Under the pieces are notes generated by a model. It was not told the origin of the DNA. It worked only from the letters and a program-made list of their open reading frames with translations, and made no database searches. A program made the position numbers and the translations under genes. A stretch of DNA of 64,000 nucleotides from an uncultured Clostridia bacterium (GTDB lineage Bacteria > Bacillota > Clostridia > TANB77 > CAG-508): positions 38,300 through 102,299 of the forward strand of contig CALXWW010000005.1 of assembly GCA_944392545.1 (NCBI GenBank), read 5' to 3'. The first letter of the stretch is position 1; the number at the start of each line of letters is the position of its first letter. Positions 41,571 through 51,814 of this stretch are shown piece by piece.

Positions 41571-41855
41571 TTATTTTTTATTTACTAATTCTTTTAATGC
41601 TTTTCCTGCTTTGAATACAGGTGCTTTAGAAGCTGGTATTTTTATTTCTTCTTTAGTTTGTGGGTTTCTACCTTTTCTAGCAGCTCTTTTTCTTACTTCG
41701 AAAGATCCAAATCCAACTAATTGAACTTTATCTCCTTTTACTAATGCATCTGTTACAACATCTATAAAAGCATTTAATGTTGCTTCTGCATCTTTTTTTG
41801 TTTCTCCTGTTTTAGCTGCGATAGCTGCGATTAATTCTGATTTGTTCATTTTCAT
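41571..41855 (-). CDS. hup: DNA-binding protein HU
   Basis: 94 residues, normal HU length. [20 protein letters not shown] start, [20 protein letters not shown] and [20 protein letters not shown] arm, [10 protein letters not shown] end. Homodimeric nucleoid protein that bends DNA. Strong AGGAGGT site, own terminator. Confidence 0.96.
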   Translation of the reverse strand: MKMNKSELIAAIAAKTGETKKDAEATLNAFIDVVTDALVKGDKVQLVGFGSFEVRKRAARKGRNPQTKEEIKIPASKAPVFKAGKALKELVNKK

Positions 41856-42002
41856 TACCTCCTATAAGATTTTCATATGTAGACTGTAAACGCTATCTAC
41901 TACTATCAATATTCTCCAAACTTTAATAAAATCCTTCTTTTTTTTATTAAAATTTGCATATTACTACATTTTTTTATTCTTCGAAAAGCATTCAATTAGT
42001 AA

Positions 42003-43649
42003 TTAATATATTTTAAGCCTTTTTAAAATTTTGTAAATGCTTATTCCAAACGGTATTTTTTTAATATCTTCTTCTGAAAATATTTTTAAAATTATAACCA
42101 ATATCAAATATACAATAATTGATACCAATAGTGTTAATATTATACACAATTTAGCCGAAAATATTCCTGTTAACTCTTTATATGTAAATATCATACATAC
42201 CGACATCATCGTTGTAGCTAAAAATGGTTTAAAAAAATCCTTAATTCCAAACTGTAAATTTATATATTTCTTTAATATAAATAAAGATACAATACAAGTA
42301 AATGCATGACTTATAACAGTAGAAGCAGCTGCACCTATAGTTCCTCCTAATATAAATTCATTTGGATTTATCTGTACTAATATTGTATTAAGAATCAATT
42401 TAATAATGGCACCCAAAAGTAATATTATAGATGGAACTATTGTCTTTCCTAATCCATGTAATACTGAATTAATATTTTGGTTAAGCATTATAAATGTAAT
42501 AGAAATAGCGCTTATTTGTAACAAAAATTCTCCTGCCGGCTGATTAGGAAATAAAAATTCTAATATTGGCTTTGCAAGTACTACCATTCCTACTGTACTT
42601 GGAATCCCTATTAATATTGATATTAACATTGAAAATCTAATCTTTTTATTTGCTTTATCTAAATTACCACTAGCTTTTGCAGCTGACACAACCGGTATAA
42701 GTGTGCTTGTAAATGCTAAATTAAATGATAGTGGGAATGATACTAATGTATCTATCTTTCCACTCAATATACCATATTCTAGTTTTGCTTCTGTTTCTGT
42801 CATGAATTTCTTTAATCCTCTTATAATTGTCATAGAATCAATATTCTTGTTTATTCCCCCAATTATTGGACCTATTGACATTGGTATTGATACTGATAAT
42901 ATTTCTTTTATTGTTCTTCTTATTCCCTTGTATTTATAATTCACACTTCTTCTTATTTCACTTGCTATTTCTCCTTTTACACTCCTATAATATCGATATA
43001 AATATATAAAGCATATAATTTCAGATAAAGTAGTTGCAATTGCTGCACTCGCAGCCATGATTCTTGTATCAAATCCTGTTGTCTGAGCAACAAATTCTAT
43101 TAAGCTTATTGTAATTATAGTCCTAAATATTTGTTCTATAGTTTGTGAATTTGCACCAATATTTAAATTTTCTCTTCCATTAAAATATCCCTTTATTACA
43201 GAAGTTATAGAAACAAAAAATATTGCTGGCGATAGTGCCAATAAACTTAATCTTGCTTCTGGTATTTGTATCCATTCTTCTGCTATTTTCTTCGAATATA
43301 TACATAAGAATATAGATAAAATGAATCCTAAAGTTCCAAAAGTTATTCCTGCAATTTTAAAAGTTTTATGTGCGCCTTTGCTATCTCCCATAGCAAGTCT
43401 TTTTGATACTATTTTAGATACAGCATTTGGTATTCCTATTGATGATATTGTAAGAAATAATGCATAGATTTGAAATGCACTAGAATATATAGCATTTCCT
43501 TCGTCTCCAAATCCTTCTTTATTAGTCAAATATATTTTATTTACTACTCCAATTATTTTTATAAAAATATGTGCTATAACTAAAATTGCAACATTTTTTA
43601 AGAAGCTAGTTCTCTTTAGTTTTCTTTTTTTTCCAATTAATTTTCTCAT
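42003..43649 (-). CDS. SpoVB/MurJ-like polysaccharide flippase
   Basis: 548 residues, about 14 membrane helices of the MOP superfamily (MATE/Wzx/MurJ fold). The start has NVAILVIAHIFIKIIGVVNK, then IGIPNAVSKIVSKRLAMGD and FPLSFNLAFTSTLIPVVSA, typical of the SpoVB/YtgP family. Flips lipid-linked precursors (lipid II or spore cortex) across the membrane. Whether the organism sporulates is not shown by this window, so the name SpoVB is by family only. Single gene. Confidence 0.85.
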   Translation of the reverse strand: MRKLIGKKRKLKRTSFLKNVAILVIAHIFIKIIGVVNKIYLTNKEGFGDEGNAIYSSAFQIYALFLTISSIGIPNAVSKIVSKRLAMGDSKGAHKTFKIAGITFGTLGFILSIFLCIYSKKIAEEWIQIPEARLSLLALSPAIFFVSITSVIKGYFNGRENLNIGANSQTIEQIFRTIITISLIEFVAQTTGFDTRIMAASAAIATTLSEIICFIYLYRYYRSVKGEIASEIRRSVNYKYKGIRRTIKEILSVSIPMSIGPIIGGINKNIDSMTIIRGLKKFMTETEAKLEYGILSGKIDTLVSFPLSFNLAFTSTLIPVVSAAKASGNLDKANKKIRFSMLISILIGIPSTVGMVVLAKPILEFLFPNQPAGEFLLQISAISITFIMLNQNINSVLHGLGKTIVPSIILLLGAIIKLILNTILVQINPNEFILGGTIGAAASTVISHAFTCIVSLFILKKYINLQFGIKDFFKPFLATTMMSVCMIFTYKELTGIFSAKLCIILTLLVSIIVYLILVIILKIFSEEDIKKIPFGISIYKILKRLKIY

Positions 43650-43803
43650 ATTTAATAGTATTCTATAGATTTTTATTTATTCAATTTTTATATTCTTCTT
43701 ATACTTTTAAATTTTCAATGTAAACATTCATTTCTTAACACAGAAAATATTATAAGAAAATTGCATTATTTTGTTATTTTTAGCCACTTTTTTTAAAAAA
43801 GTA

Positions 43804-43832
43804 TTGTATTTTTTCTAATTTTATAAGATAAT
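43804..43832 (+). promoter_or_regulatory. Possible promoter of the VirD4-like gene
   Basis: TTGTAT, 17-base spacer, GATAAT, about 40 bases upstream of the start at 43872. Moderately close to consensus. Confidence 0.45.
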
Positions 43833-43871
43833 ATATATGTATGATTTTAAAGTTTGAAAGTGGTGAAATTA

Positions 43872-46226
43872 TTGAAGTACATAGATAATTTTCTAAAGTT
43901 TTTAAAAACAGATAGAAATACTTTTGTAACATATATTTTAACATTAATTTCTGCATATATTTTAGTTGATAGATTAGTTGAATTAATGTTTATGATTTTT
44001 ACAGGGGTAGGCTATTCTTACTGGAACCCAATACAATATACTTTAGCTTTTGCAGCTGTAATATTTGCTTTCTATTTTTCATTTAGTTCCAAGTTTGCAA
44101 AAGCTGATATTGATAAATTAAGATTCTTTAATACCTATGTAATTACCTTATATATGCTGACTGTATCATTTGTGGTACAAGGACTAAACTCAATGGCTTG
44201 GACATTAATACTTTCAGTTCCTAATTATGTAGATATAGTTGCAGAATACTCAAACCTATTTAGACCTGCATTTACAGCTATCTCGCTCTACATTCCACTG
44301 GTTAGCTTTTATAAAGTATTTAAATGGCTTACATTTACAATTAATGATACTAAAGATCTTAAAGATTCAATCTTTGATTACGGTGGTATTAGCTTATCTG
44401 GTAAACCTAAAGACACAGGCAAATATTCATGTGAGATTATGCTTTGTGTAGATACAGAATCAGGTGAAGACGTTGTTATTCCAGAAACAAAGAGATTAGA
44501 ATCTTTCCTAGTAGTTGGTGTGTCTGGTTCTGGAAAAACAACAATGATTTATGAACCTATGATAGCACGAGATTTAGATAGGAAATATTTCTTTAGAGAA
44601 ATATCTAAAGAAATGGGATTTACAGCATTAAAAACAGGTATAGCAACATTAAGTCTTCCTTATGATAATACTTATTTAAGTGAAAACTTCACATTAGATA
44701 TGTTAACACCAAATCCAGACAAAGAAGATTTATATAAAGCATATATGAAGAAAATGATTTTAGGAAAAGCAAATGGTAAATATATATATAAAAACTTTGG
44801 ATTAACATATTTATCAGCTGATTATGACTCAGTAGAAAGAGTTCTAAATGTAGCTAAAAACTATAAAATACATGTTAATATAATTGATCCAAATAGTTCC
44901 GAATCACCAGGTATAAATCCATTTGTTTACGATGACCCAATAAAAACAGGTATGGCAATTTCTTCTGTTTTAAAAGGACTATATGCAACAAGCAGACCAG
45001 ACTTGCAATTAGCTTTTAGAGAAAATACAGCAATACAGATTATAGAAAATCTTTCAATATTATTAAAAGAAATGTATCCTAGATTAAATAATGGTGATTT
45101 ACCAAATCTTGAAGATATGCTTAATATGATGAATGACTTTTCACTAGTAGAAGATATGTGTAATCAAATGAAAGGAATTCCAGAACTTGCAGATAAATAC
45201 AAAATACTTATAAAATATTTTGAAAATAACTTCTATGCTGATAGTAGAGATTTGGCTAATACAAAACAGTCTGTATACACAGCTTCTGCCGAATTAGATA
45301 ACTTATTAAGATATCCTGGAGTAAAGAATATTTTATGTAATAGAACAAATAACCTTGTATATGATAAAGTATTAGCTAATGGTGATGTAACATTTGTATG
45401 TACTAGAAGAGGAGATTTAGGTGCAAATGCTCACAAGGCTTTTGGTATATTCTTCTTATTATTAATGCAACAATCAGTTTTAGCTAGACCAGGAAATGAT
45501 AATACAAGAATACCACACTTCTTATACATTGACGATTTTCCAGAGTTTTTGTGTAAAGCAATAGAACCAATATTTACTGTATATAGAAAATATAAAGTTG
45601 GTAATATCTTGTCTGCTCAAACTTTATCTCAATTAAATGGTGATGAAAGAGATAATTTTAGAGATGAAATACTTGCCAACTGTGTAAACAAAGCAATATT
45701 TGGTAATGCTTTACCAGAAGACGTTGAATGGTGGCAAACTGAATTACAAGATAAAAGAGAATGGTCGTGGAATAGTACATATAATACTGATGCAAGTAAA
45801 GATAATTATGGTTATGACCCTAAATATGGAAATATCGAATTTAAGTGGAAACCTAATTACACTAAAGGAAAAATAATGTCTTTAAAAGGTAAACAGATCA
45901 TATTTAAAGTAAAAGATAGTAAAGGTAAAAGTTATGTTGCGAAAGGAAAACTAGACTTTTTAGAAGCCAAATATAAAGAGCCTAAAAAACTTAAAGAATA
46001 TAACTTTGAAAAATTTACAAACGGAATTTCTGATGGTATAAAAAGAAAACCTATTACAACTAAATTCAGAGGAAATTTTGCAGCGGCAACAGCAGATAAC
46101 AATCCAGAAGATTTTAGTAAAGAAGTTGATCCTATCCAAACGGATTCTACAGATTCAAAATACTTTCTAGAAAATGACGATGCAATTATCTTTGATTTAA
46201 ATAGAAAAAAAGAAGATAATAATTAA
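43872..46226 (+). CDS. VirD4/TraG-like coupling ATPase, stand-alone
   Basis: About 784 residues; TTG at 43872 preceded by GTGGTGA (frame extends to 43854 without site). N-terminal part with four membrane helices (about 15-160), then a RecA-like motor: Walker A VGVSGSGKTT, Walker B FLYIDDFPEF and an all-alpha region as in type IV coupling proteins (VNIIDPNSSESPGINPFVYD, VSSVLKGLY-like). The C-terminal tail is Asp/Lys rich. In conjugation such proteins bring relaxosomes to the secretion channel; here no VirB4, relaxase or mating-pair genes are nearby. Possible role in serving the mobile island elements or in another DNA-translocation task. Confidence 0.75.
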   Translation: MKYIDNFLKFLKTDRNTFVTYILTLISAYILVDRLVELMFMIFTGVGYSYWNPIQYTLAFAAVIFAFYFSFSSKFAKADIDKLRFFNTYVITLYMLTVSFVVQGLNSMAWTLILSVPNYVDIVAEYSNLFRPAFTAISLYIPLVSFYKVFKWLTFTINDTKDLKDSIFDYGGISLSGKPKDTGKYSCEIMLCVDTESGEDVVIPETKRLESFLVVGVSGSGKTTMIYEPMIARDLDRKYFFREISKEMGFTALKTGIATLSLPYDNTYLSENFTLDMLTPNPDKEDLYKAYMKKMILGKANGKYIYKNFGLTYLSADYDSVERVLNVAKNYKIHVNIIDPNSSESPGINPFVYDDPIKTGMAISSVLKGLYATSRPDLQLAFRENTAIQIIENLSILLKEMYPRLNNGDLPNLEDMLNMMNDFSLVEDMCNQMKGIPELADKYKILIKYFENNFYADSRDLANTKQSVYTASAELDNLLRYPGVKNILCNRTNNLVYDKVLANGDVTFVCTRRGDLGANAHKAFGIFFLLLMQQSVLARPGNDNTRIPHFLYIDDFPEFLCKAIEPIFTVYRKYKVGNILSAQTLSQLNGDERDNFRDEILANCVNKAIFGNALPEDVEWWQTELQDKREWSWNSTYNTDASKDNYGYDPKYGNIEFKWKPNYTKGKIMSLKGKQIIFKVKDSKGKSYVAKGKLDFLEAKYKEPKKLKEYNFEKFTNGISDGIKRKPITTKFRGNFAAATADNNPEDFSKEVDPIQTDSTDSKYFLENDDAIIFDLNRKKEDNN

Positions 46227-46234
46227 TAAATTAT

Positions 46235-46265
46235 GAGGATAGCTAATATATGTTATCCTCTTTTT
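46235..46265 (+). terminator. Terminator of the VirD4-like gene
   Basis: GAGGATA...TATCCTC (46235-46260) followed by TTTTTA. Confidence 0.8.
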
Positions 46266-46429
46266 AATATCATTTTTCGTTTTTTCCTGTGCTGAATCTT
46301 AAGCAAAATTAATTTGTTTATATTCTCAATATCCTGTTAATTCTCCCCTTAAGCTGTAGATAGATTTATATATGAAAATGAAAACTATACTCGTACCAAT
46401 TATCAATTAAATTCTTTCATTTTATATTT

Positions 46430-46474
46430 AAAAGATTCCCCTAATACTAAATTAGTATTAAGGGAATCTTTTGA
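46430..46474. terminator. Terminator of the winged-helix gene
   Basis: A 21-base arm starting AAAAGATTCCCCTAATAC pairs with 46452-46472 with one mismatch, loop of one base. Bidirectional. Confidence 0.8.
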
Positions 46475-46515
46475 AAAATTACTATTTTACTTTTTTAGAA
46501 TAAGACTGTTAAAAT

Positions 46516-47451
46516 CTAAACTCCTAATAATTTTACTTCTACATTTTCCATTCTATATTTACCATCTTCCAATTTAAATTCTACCAATGTTTTATCTAAA
46601 GTTTCTTCATTTTGTCTTAAATCAGTTGAAAAATATAGTTTTATCCTTTCTATCTCTACTTTATTTACTACTATTGTTTTAAAGGTCTCTACCATGTTTC
46701 TTTCATCTTCACATATTAATATAAGTTGTGGCATTGAACTAAATCCAGAATCTCCTGGTAAGTAATTGGTATAAAAATCATTATATAATCTCATTTTATC
46801 TACTAATTTTTTCTCCCAATCATCTTCTCTTCTAATTACTTCAAACAAAAATTCTATTGATTTATTGTTTTTGGTTAGTTTTACGCTACCACCAGTAGCC
46901 TTAAACGTTTTTCCTGTCTGTTTAGCAGTAATTGCAGGTTTTACAGTATATGAGTCAAAAGCTTTAACTTTCCTTAAATATGCTATAATTGTTTGGTTTC
47001 CTGCTAATCTTTTCTTTATCATTGCAACTGGTTTTGTATTATCAGTTGGTTGCCATTTGCACTCTATTCCTCTTGAATTTAGTAAGTATTTTCCCATCTT
47101 TTCTAGACAATATATTCTATATATACCTTTTCCGTCTTCACCCTTAAAATAATATCTAGTAAGTATTTTAGATTTTATTAATTGTTCCAATTTGTTGTTT
47201 AATTTGTCTTGAGAAGCTATTTCGATATTCTTCCATTGTAACATTTGAAATAATTGTCTTGAAGTTATAAATTCAAATTCGTTAACAAGTTCTAATATTT
47301 TAAAATGTAAATCATTAATATGACCTATGTTAATTTTATGAATTATTTGATTCATAGATACATATCCATCTTTACCATCAAATGTTTTTAATTCTCCTTC
47401 TCTTACTGCAAAAGGTGATACTACCGCCTTTATTTCGTTATCCTCTACCAT
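46516..47451 (-). CDS. Replication-relaxation-type winged-helix protein
   Basis: 311 residues; ATG at 47451 with AAGGAGAG eight bases upstream (earlier codons lack a site). NDLHFKILELVNEFEFITSR and QLFQMLQWKNI form a winged helix, followed by KLEQLIKSKILTRYYF and IYRIYCLEKMGKYLL, matching replication-relaxation family proteins of conjugative elements. The C-terminal half is alpha/beta (VEFKLEDGKYRMENVEVKL). It is convergent with the VirD4-like gene, the usual partner in transfer modules, so the pair may be one system. Confidence 0.65.
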   Translation of the reverse strand: MVEDNEIKAVVSPFAVREGELKTFDGKDGYVSMNQIIHKINIGHINDLHFKILELVNEFEFITSRQLFQMLQWKNIEIASQDKLNNKLEQLIKSKILTRYYFKGEDGKGIYRIYCLEKMGKYLLNSRGIECKWQPTDNTKPVAMIKKRLAGNQTIIAYLRKVKAFDSYTVKPAITAKQTGKTFKATGGSVKLTKNNKSIEFLFEVIRREDDWEKKLVDKMRLYNDFYTNYLPGDSGFSSMPQLILICEDERNMVETFKTIVVNKVEIERIKLYFSTDLRQNEETLDKTLVEFKLEDGKYRMENVEVKLLGV

Positions 47452-47538
47452 AATCAATCTCTCCTTTTTGGTACTAGACAAAAAAGTATTACTTCTTTGT
47501 CCTTAATCATTTTATCATATTTTTACATTTTATACAAA

Positions 47539-48262
47539 TTATTTTTTTAATAAATAGGCTATCTCTTTGTTAGTTAAATATCTCCACTCTCCAATTTTCA
47601 AATTCTTTACATCAATATCTTCTATTTTACTTCTATGCAATGCTAATACTTTTCTTCCTATGCTATTGCACATTTTCCTAACTTCTCTATTCTTACCTTC
47701 ATGTATAGTAATTTCAATTCTTGATATATCTTTTTCTTTATCAGTTTTTAGTATTCTTACTTTTGCCTTTCCTGAAATATAGCTATCTATTTCTACTCCA
47801 TTTTCTAATTTTTTTATTTCTTCTTTTGTAATAATACCTTTTATCGTAACATTATATGTTTTTTCAATTTCATACTTAGGGTGAGTTACTTTGTATATAA
47901 ATTCTCCGTCATTTGTCAAAATTAAAGCACCTGAAGTATACATATCAAGTCTACCAACAGGTAAAATTTTTTCTTTTACTCCGTACTAAATCAAGTACTG
48001 TATCCCTACCAAACTGATCTTTAGTAGTTGTAACATATCCTATTGGTTTATTAAGTAGAATATATACTTTGTTTTCTACCTTTCCCACCTTATTTTCTTT
48101 AAAGGTCACTTCATCTCTTTCAGGATTTATTTTTATTCCTAATTCTGTAACAACATTTCCATTAACTCGTACATATCCTTGTAATATATATTCTTCTGCC
48201 TTTCTCCTTGAACATATTCCTTGGTTTGCTAAAAATTTTTGTAATCTTATATCTTCTTCCAT
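47539..48262 (-). pseudogene. Pseudouridine synthase RluB/RsuA family, frameshifted in T6/A6 tract
   Basis: ATG at 48262 opens S4 domain (RLQKFLANQGICSRRKAEEY) and the YVTTTKDQFGRDTVLDLV segment. One extra A in the A6 tract (plus-strand T run 47967-47972) shifts the frame just before GRLDMYTSGALIL, the catalytic Asp motif, which continues in a second frame to 47539 (THPKYEIEKTYNV, EGKNREVRKMC). Total about 240 residues as in RluB. It isomerises a uridine of 23S or 16S rRNA. Real or artefactual shift is unresolved; directly downstream of rluD. Confidence 0.85.
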
Positions 48263-48303
48263 TTATCTCCTTTATTCTTTTAACCTATCTTAATATTATA
48301 GTT

Positions 48304-49209
48304 CTAATTTCTACCATCTAATTCTTTTAGTACATTTTTAAAATACTGTGGCAGATCCGCTTCTAAATGCATTTCTTGACCTGTTATTGGATGTTTAAAT
48401 TCTAAACTTTGTGCGTGTAACATTTGTCCTTCTACTCCAAATTCATTCTTTCCTTTTGAATACACCATATCCCCTACCACTGGATACCCTATTTCTGCTA
48501 AGTGAACTCTTATTTGATGAGTTCTTCCAGTATCTATTCTTACTTTGAGTAATGTATAATCTCCATATCTTTTTAATACTTTAAAATGTGTTATTGCTTC
48601 TTTTCCATCTTTTCTTACAGCCATTTTCTTTCTATCTTTTGTACTTCTTCCTATTGGCATATTAATAGTTGCTTCATTTTCATTTATATTTCCCTTTACC
48701 AAAGCTATATATATCTTTTTTACTTCTCTATCCTTTATTTGTTTACTCATATTAATATGTGCTAAATCATTTTTAGCAACTATTAATAATCCAGAGGTAT
48801 CTTTATCAAGTCTATGTACTATCCCTGGTCTTATTTCTCCGCCTATACCGGATAAACTATCTTTACATATATTCATTATTGCATTTACCAATGTTCCGTC
48901 TGGATTTCCATTAGCTGGATGTACCACCATTCCTTTTGGCTTATTTACAACAATTATATCTTTGTCTTCATATACTATTTCTAATGGTATATTTTCTGCT
49001 CTTATATTAGTTTCTTTTGCTTCAGGAATATTTATTTCAATATTATCACCCATTTGCACTTTATATGATATTTTCTTTTTTTGTCCATTAACTAATACAT
49101 TTCCTTCTTCTATTAATCTTTGTATATTAGTCCTTGACATATTTTCTTCTTTACTAGATATATATGCATCTAAACGCATATTCTCTAAATCTGCTATAAT
49201 GTTTTCCAC
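48304..49209 (-). CDS. rluD: Ribosomal large subunit pseudouridine synthase D family
   Basis: 301 residues, intact. S4 domain (SRTNIQRLIEEGNVLVNGQ), VVNKPKGMVVHPANGN, the catalytic motif GIVHRLDKDTSGLLIVAK, RTHQIRVHLAEIGYPVVGD. Modifies 23S rRNA (helix 69 type) during ribosome assembly. ATG start. Followed by the frameshifted RluB and preceded by the glycosyltransferase-like membrane protein gene on the same strand. Confidence 0.93.
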   Translation of the reverse strand: MENIIADLENMRLDAYISSKEENMSRTNIQRLIEEGNVLVNGQKKKISYKVQMGDNIEINIPEAKETNIRAENIPLEIVYEDKDIIVVNKPKGMVVHPANGNPDGTLVNAIMNICKDSLSGIGGEIRPGIVHRLDKDTSGLLIVAKNDLAHINMSKQIKDREVKKIYIALVKGNINENEATINMPIGRSTKDRKKMAVRKDGKEAITHFKVLKRYGDYTLLKVRIDTGRTHQIRVHLAEIGYPVVGDMVYSKGKNEFGVEGQMLHAQSLEFKHPITGQEMHLEADLPQYFKNVLKELDGRN

Positions 49210-49253
49210 AATTTATACTCCTTTATGTATTAGTTGTAATTTTATTTTTTACT

Positions 49254-50945
49254 TTAATCTACTACCCTTACATAAAATACAAAATTATCATCTGAATATA
49301 ACTTTTTGTAATGTTCTCTATCTCTTGATAAGAACATATTCAATTTTGAGTTCTTTCTTATTAACACATGAGTAATATCATATTTATTAAATGTGTTTTC
49401 ATAATATGTAGAAATATTAGTTGTATTTATATAATCTGAAAATATGTCATTTCCTTCATATTCTCCATCTTCGTTTTTAATTCCATTAAATTCTGGTGTG
49501 TATAAATCTGCTCTTGAGTCTATAAATACTGGTATTCCTCTGTATAGTAGATAACTTCCATAGTTATATTCATTAAATATTCTCATATTTTCTATATCTA
49601 CATTTTCTAGTATATAGTCACATGCTGCTACTGGGTATGAACTTGTACTTACTATTGGGCTATTTATTTTTCCTTTATATATACTAAAACATACTAATAA
49701 ACTTAATAAAATAGTTATAACTTTACCCCATATTGACGTTATAGCATTTACCGCTTGCTCTGTACCTCCTTTATCATATTTGTCTATTAATGCAACTAGT
49801 AGCTTTGCAAATACAAAGCTTCCTACTAAAACAAATAATGATACTTGTCTTCTTGACATAAATGCCATAAGCATAAGTCCTGCTATCATAAATAAATCTC
49901 TTAATTTTATTTTAGTATCTGTAAACATTAGAATTAATAGGAACAATACAATTACAGTCATTGTTTTTAAATCATTTATCAATGTTAGAGGTAAATGCTC
50001 ACTAATATTGCTCATCGTGTTGCCTTCCATTGTTTTTATCAAATATGTATATGGAGTATCACCAAGTGGTGTAAGTAATCCTGTAAAAATACATATAACC
50101 ATTACTATAATTAAATATTTAATATTACTATTTCTTTTAAATATTACTTTATATGGGTGATCTTGCCTGTCTTTTCTCTTTGTTTCTGATTTTTCACTTA
50201 CCCTTTGTAAAGTTTCTATTTTTTCTGTCAGTTTAGATATTTTTTCTTTATTTATTTCGCTATTTTTTAAACTTAATCTTTGTAGTTTCTTTTTGTTTCT
50301 TTTTATAGATACTTTATAATATATGCTTGACTCTGAAACTAACGTTAATATATATTCTACAATGTATGGTAAATATATAACAAAGTAGAATGGCCAAACT
50401 GCTAAGTGAACATTAGCAATTATTATAGGTATAATTATTAAATATATAACGTATCTTTTCTTTTTAGTCTCTATAAATCTCTCTATAAATAAAATTGTTA
50501 ATACAAACAATATATATGTAACAAGTTGCGCTCTTGCTGCTATAAAATCTTTCAGTAAATACATTACTCCTAATGTTACAAAAAATGCTACTAATTGATT
50601 TTTGCATACTTTATTTAATGCATAATATAAAATAACTCCTAAAATAATAGATAGTATTGCCGTAGCTATATATATTGCCGTAAATCCACCTATTCCTATT
50701 GTATTCCCTGCTTGAAATACTAAATAGGTTCCAACATCATATAACCAATGTGGATATGTATATTCTAAATCTTCATGCCAAGAAAATGGATCTTCCATAT
50801 CTATACCATTTTCTAAAATATGTTCTCCTATTGCTATAGTATAATATGTATCATTTTGCAATGTTCTTGGTGTTAAAACAAAGCAAAAAAGAATTATAAC
50901 AAATATAGCAAGTACATTAAATTTTATTTTTGTCTTTTTATCCAT
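49254..50945 (-). CDS. Polytopic membrane protein, GT-C glycosyltransferase-like
   Basis: 563 residues with about 11 membrane helices in two blocks, separated by a basic cytoplasmic loop (KNKKKLQRLSLKN to about residue 265). In the first loop NDTYYTIAIGEHIL and DPFSWHEDLEYTYPHW resemble the acidic motif of GT-C fold enzymes that use lipid-linked sugars. The C-terminal soluble part has FNEYNYGSYLLYRGIPVFI and DSRADLYTPEF. Likely a cell-envelope sugar transferase; donor and acceptor unknown. Between the nuclease/phosphatase gene and rluD, on the same strand. Confidence 0.65.
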   Translation of the reverse strand: MDKKTKIKFNVLAIFVIILFCFVLTPRTLQNDTYYTIAIGEHILENGIDMEDPFSWHEDLEYTYPHWLYDVGTYLVFQAGNTIGIGGFTAIYIATAILSIILGVILYYALNKVCKNQLVAFFVTLGVMYLLKDFIAARAQLVTYILFVLTILFIERFIETKKKRYVIYLIIIPIIIANVHLAVWPFYFVIYLPYIVEYILTLVSESSIYYKVSIKRNKKKLQRLSLKNSEINKEKISKLTEKIETLQRVSEKSETKRKDRQDHPYKVIFKRNSNIKYLIIVMVICIFTGLLTPLGDTPYTYLIKTMEGNTMSNISEHLPLTLINDLKTMTVIVLFLLILMFTDTKIKLRDLFMIAGLMLMAFMSRRQVSLFVLVGSFVFAKLLVALIDKYDKGGTEQAVNAITSIWGKVITILLSLLVCFSIYKGKINSPIVSTSSYPVAACDYILENVDIENMRIFNEYNYGSYLLYRGIPVFIDSRADLYTPEFNGIKNEDGEYEGNDIFSDYINTTNISTYYENTFNKYDITHVLIRKNSKLNMFLSRDREHYKKLYSDDNFVFYVRVVD

Positions 50946-50968
50946 TTTAATTTTCCTACACCTTTCTT

Positions 50969-51707
50969 TTAAATGTTAAATTCAGCATATATAATGCTAT
51001 GGTCAGATTTCTTTTCAACATCTATAGTTTCATACTTTAATAGTTCTATATTATTAGAATAGAATATTGTATCTATACAGCCTTGTCCTAATTTTGAAAA
51101 CCATGTATCTTCGTTATTTGGTAATTGCTTCAATTTTTTCTTTAATATGTTATATTCCTCGTAATCATCCTTTTTTTCAAATGTGTATTTACCTTTTCCT
51201 AGTCTAGTTACACCTACGTTAAAGTCTCCTCCTACAATAATTATTTCATTTTTATCTATTTTGCTTATAATTCTATTTAGCTCTTTGCAAGCTAAAATTC
51301 TTTCATCTTCATATGTAGATAAATGAACTGAAAATAAGTTGATTTTAGCTGTTCCGTAAGGAAATTCTATTACATAAAATTCCTCTTTGTTCATGATTTA
51401 GATCTGTTAAAGGCATTAAATAATTTACAGAAAAAGAAATAGGGAATCTACTAATTATACCATCTCCATAATATCCATCTTCTAGAGTTATATTACTCTC
51501 CATTGAGCAATATGGCAGATAAACTCTTTTGCTAAATTCTCGTATTTGGTTTCTTTCACCTGCTCTTTTAGTATACATATCTATTTCTTGTAAAAACACA
51601 ATATCTGGTTTATACATATTTACGAGTTCTGCTTGTCTCTCAATATCTATTATTCCATCTAAACCTTTACCATGAGCTATATTAAATGTAACAATCTTAA
51701 TTAACAT
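50969..51707 (-). pseudogene. Endonuclease/exonuclease/phosphatase-family protein, frameshifted
   Basis: ATG at 51707 with AGGAGTTGA. First part: VTFNIAHGKGLDG, IVFLQEIDMYT (catalytic Glu). A one-base shift near 51350-51370 is needed to read on into the second frame: LFSVHLSTYEDERI, VGGDFNVG and KSDHSIIYAE (catalytic His). Joined length about 240 residues. EEP proteins hydrolyse phosphodiesters of DNA or lipids. Inactivating mutation or sequence error unresolved. Confidence 0.8.
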
Positions 51708-51756
51708 TGCAGATCAACTCCTATATATTTTATTTCTATATTCTTTGGATATTATA

Positions 51757-51790
51757 TCAAAAAAGGACTTTTAAATAAAGTCCTTTTTTA
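51757..51790 (-). terminator. Terminator of rpsB-tsf operon
   Basis: AAAGGACTTT / AAAGTCCTTT with short loop and flanking A/T runs. Confidence 0.85.
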
Positions 51791-51814
51791 AATTATTGCG
51801 TGAATTTATTGCAA

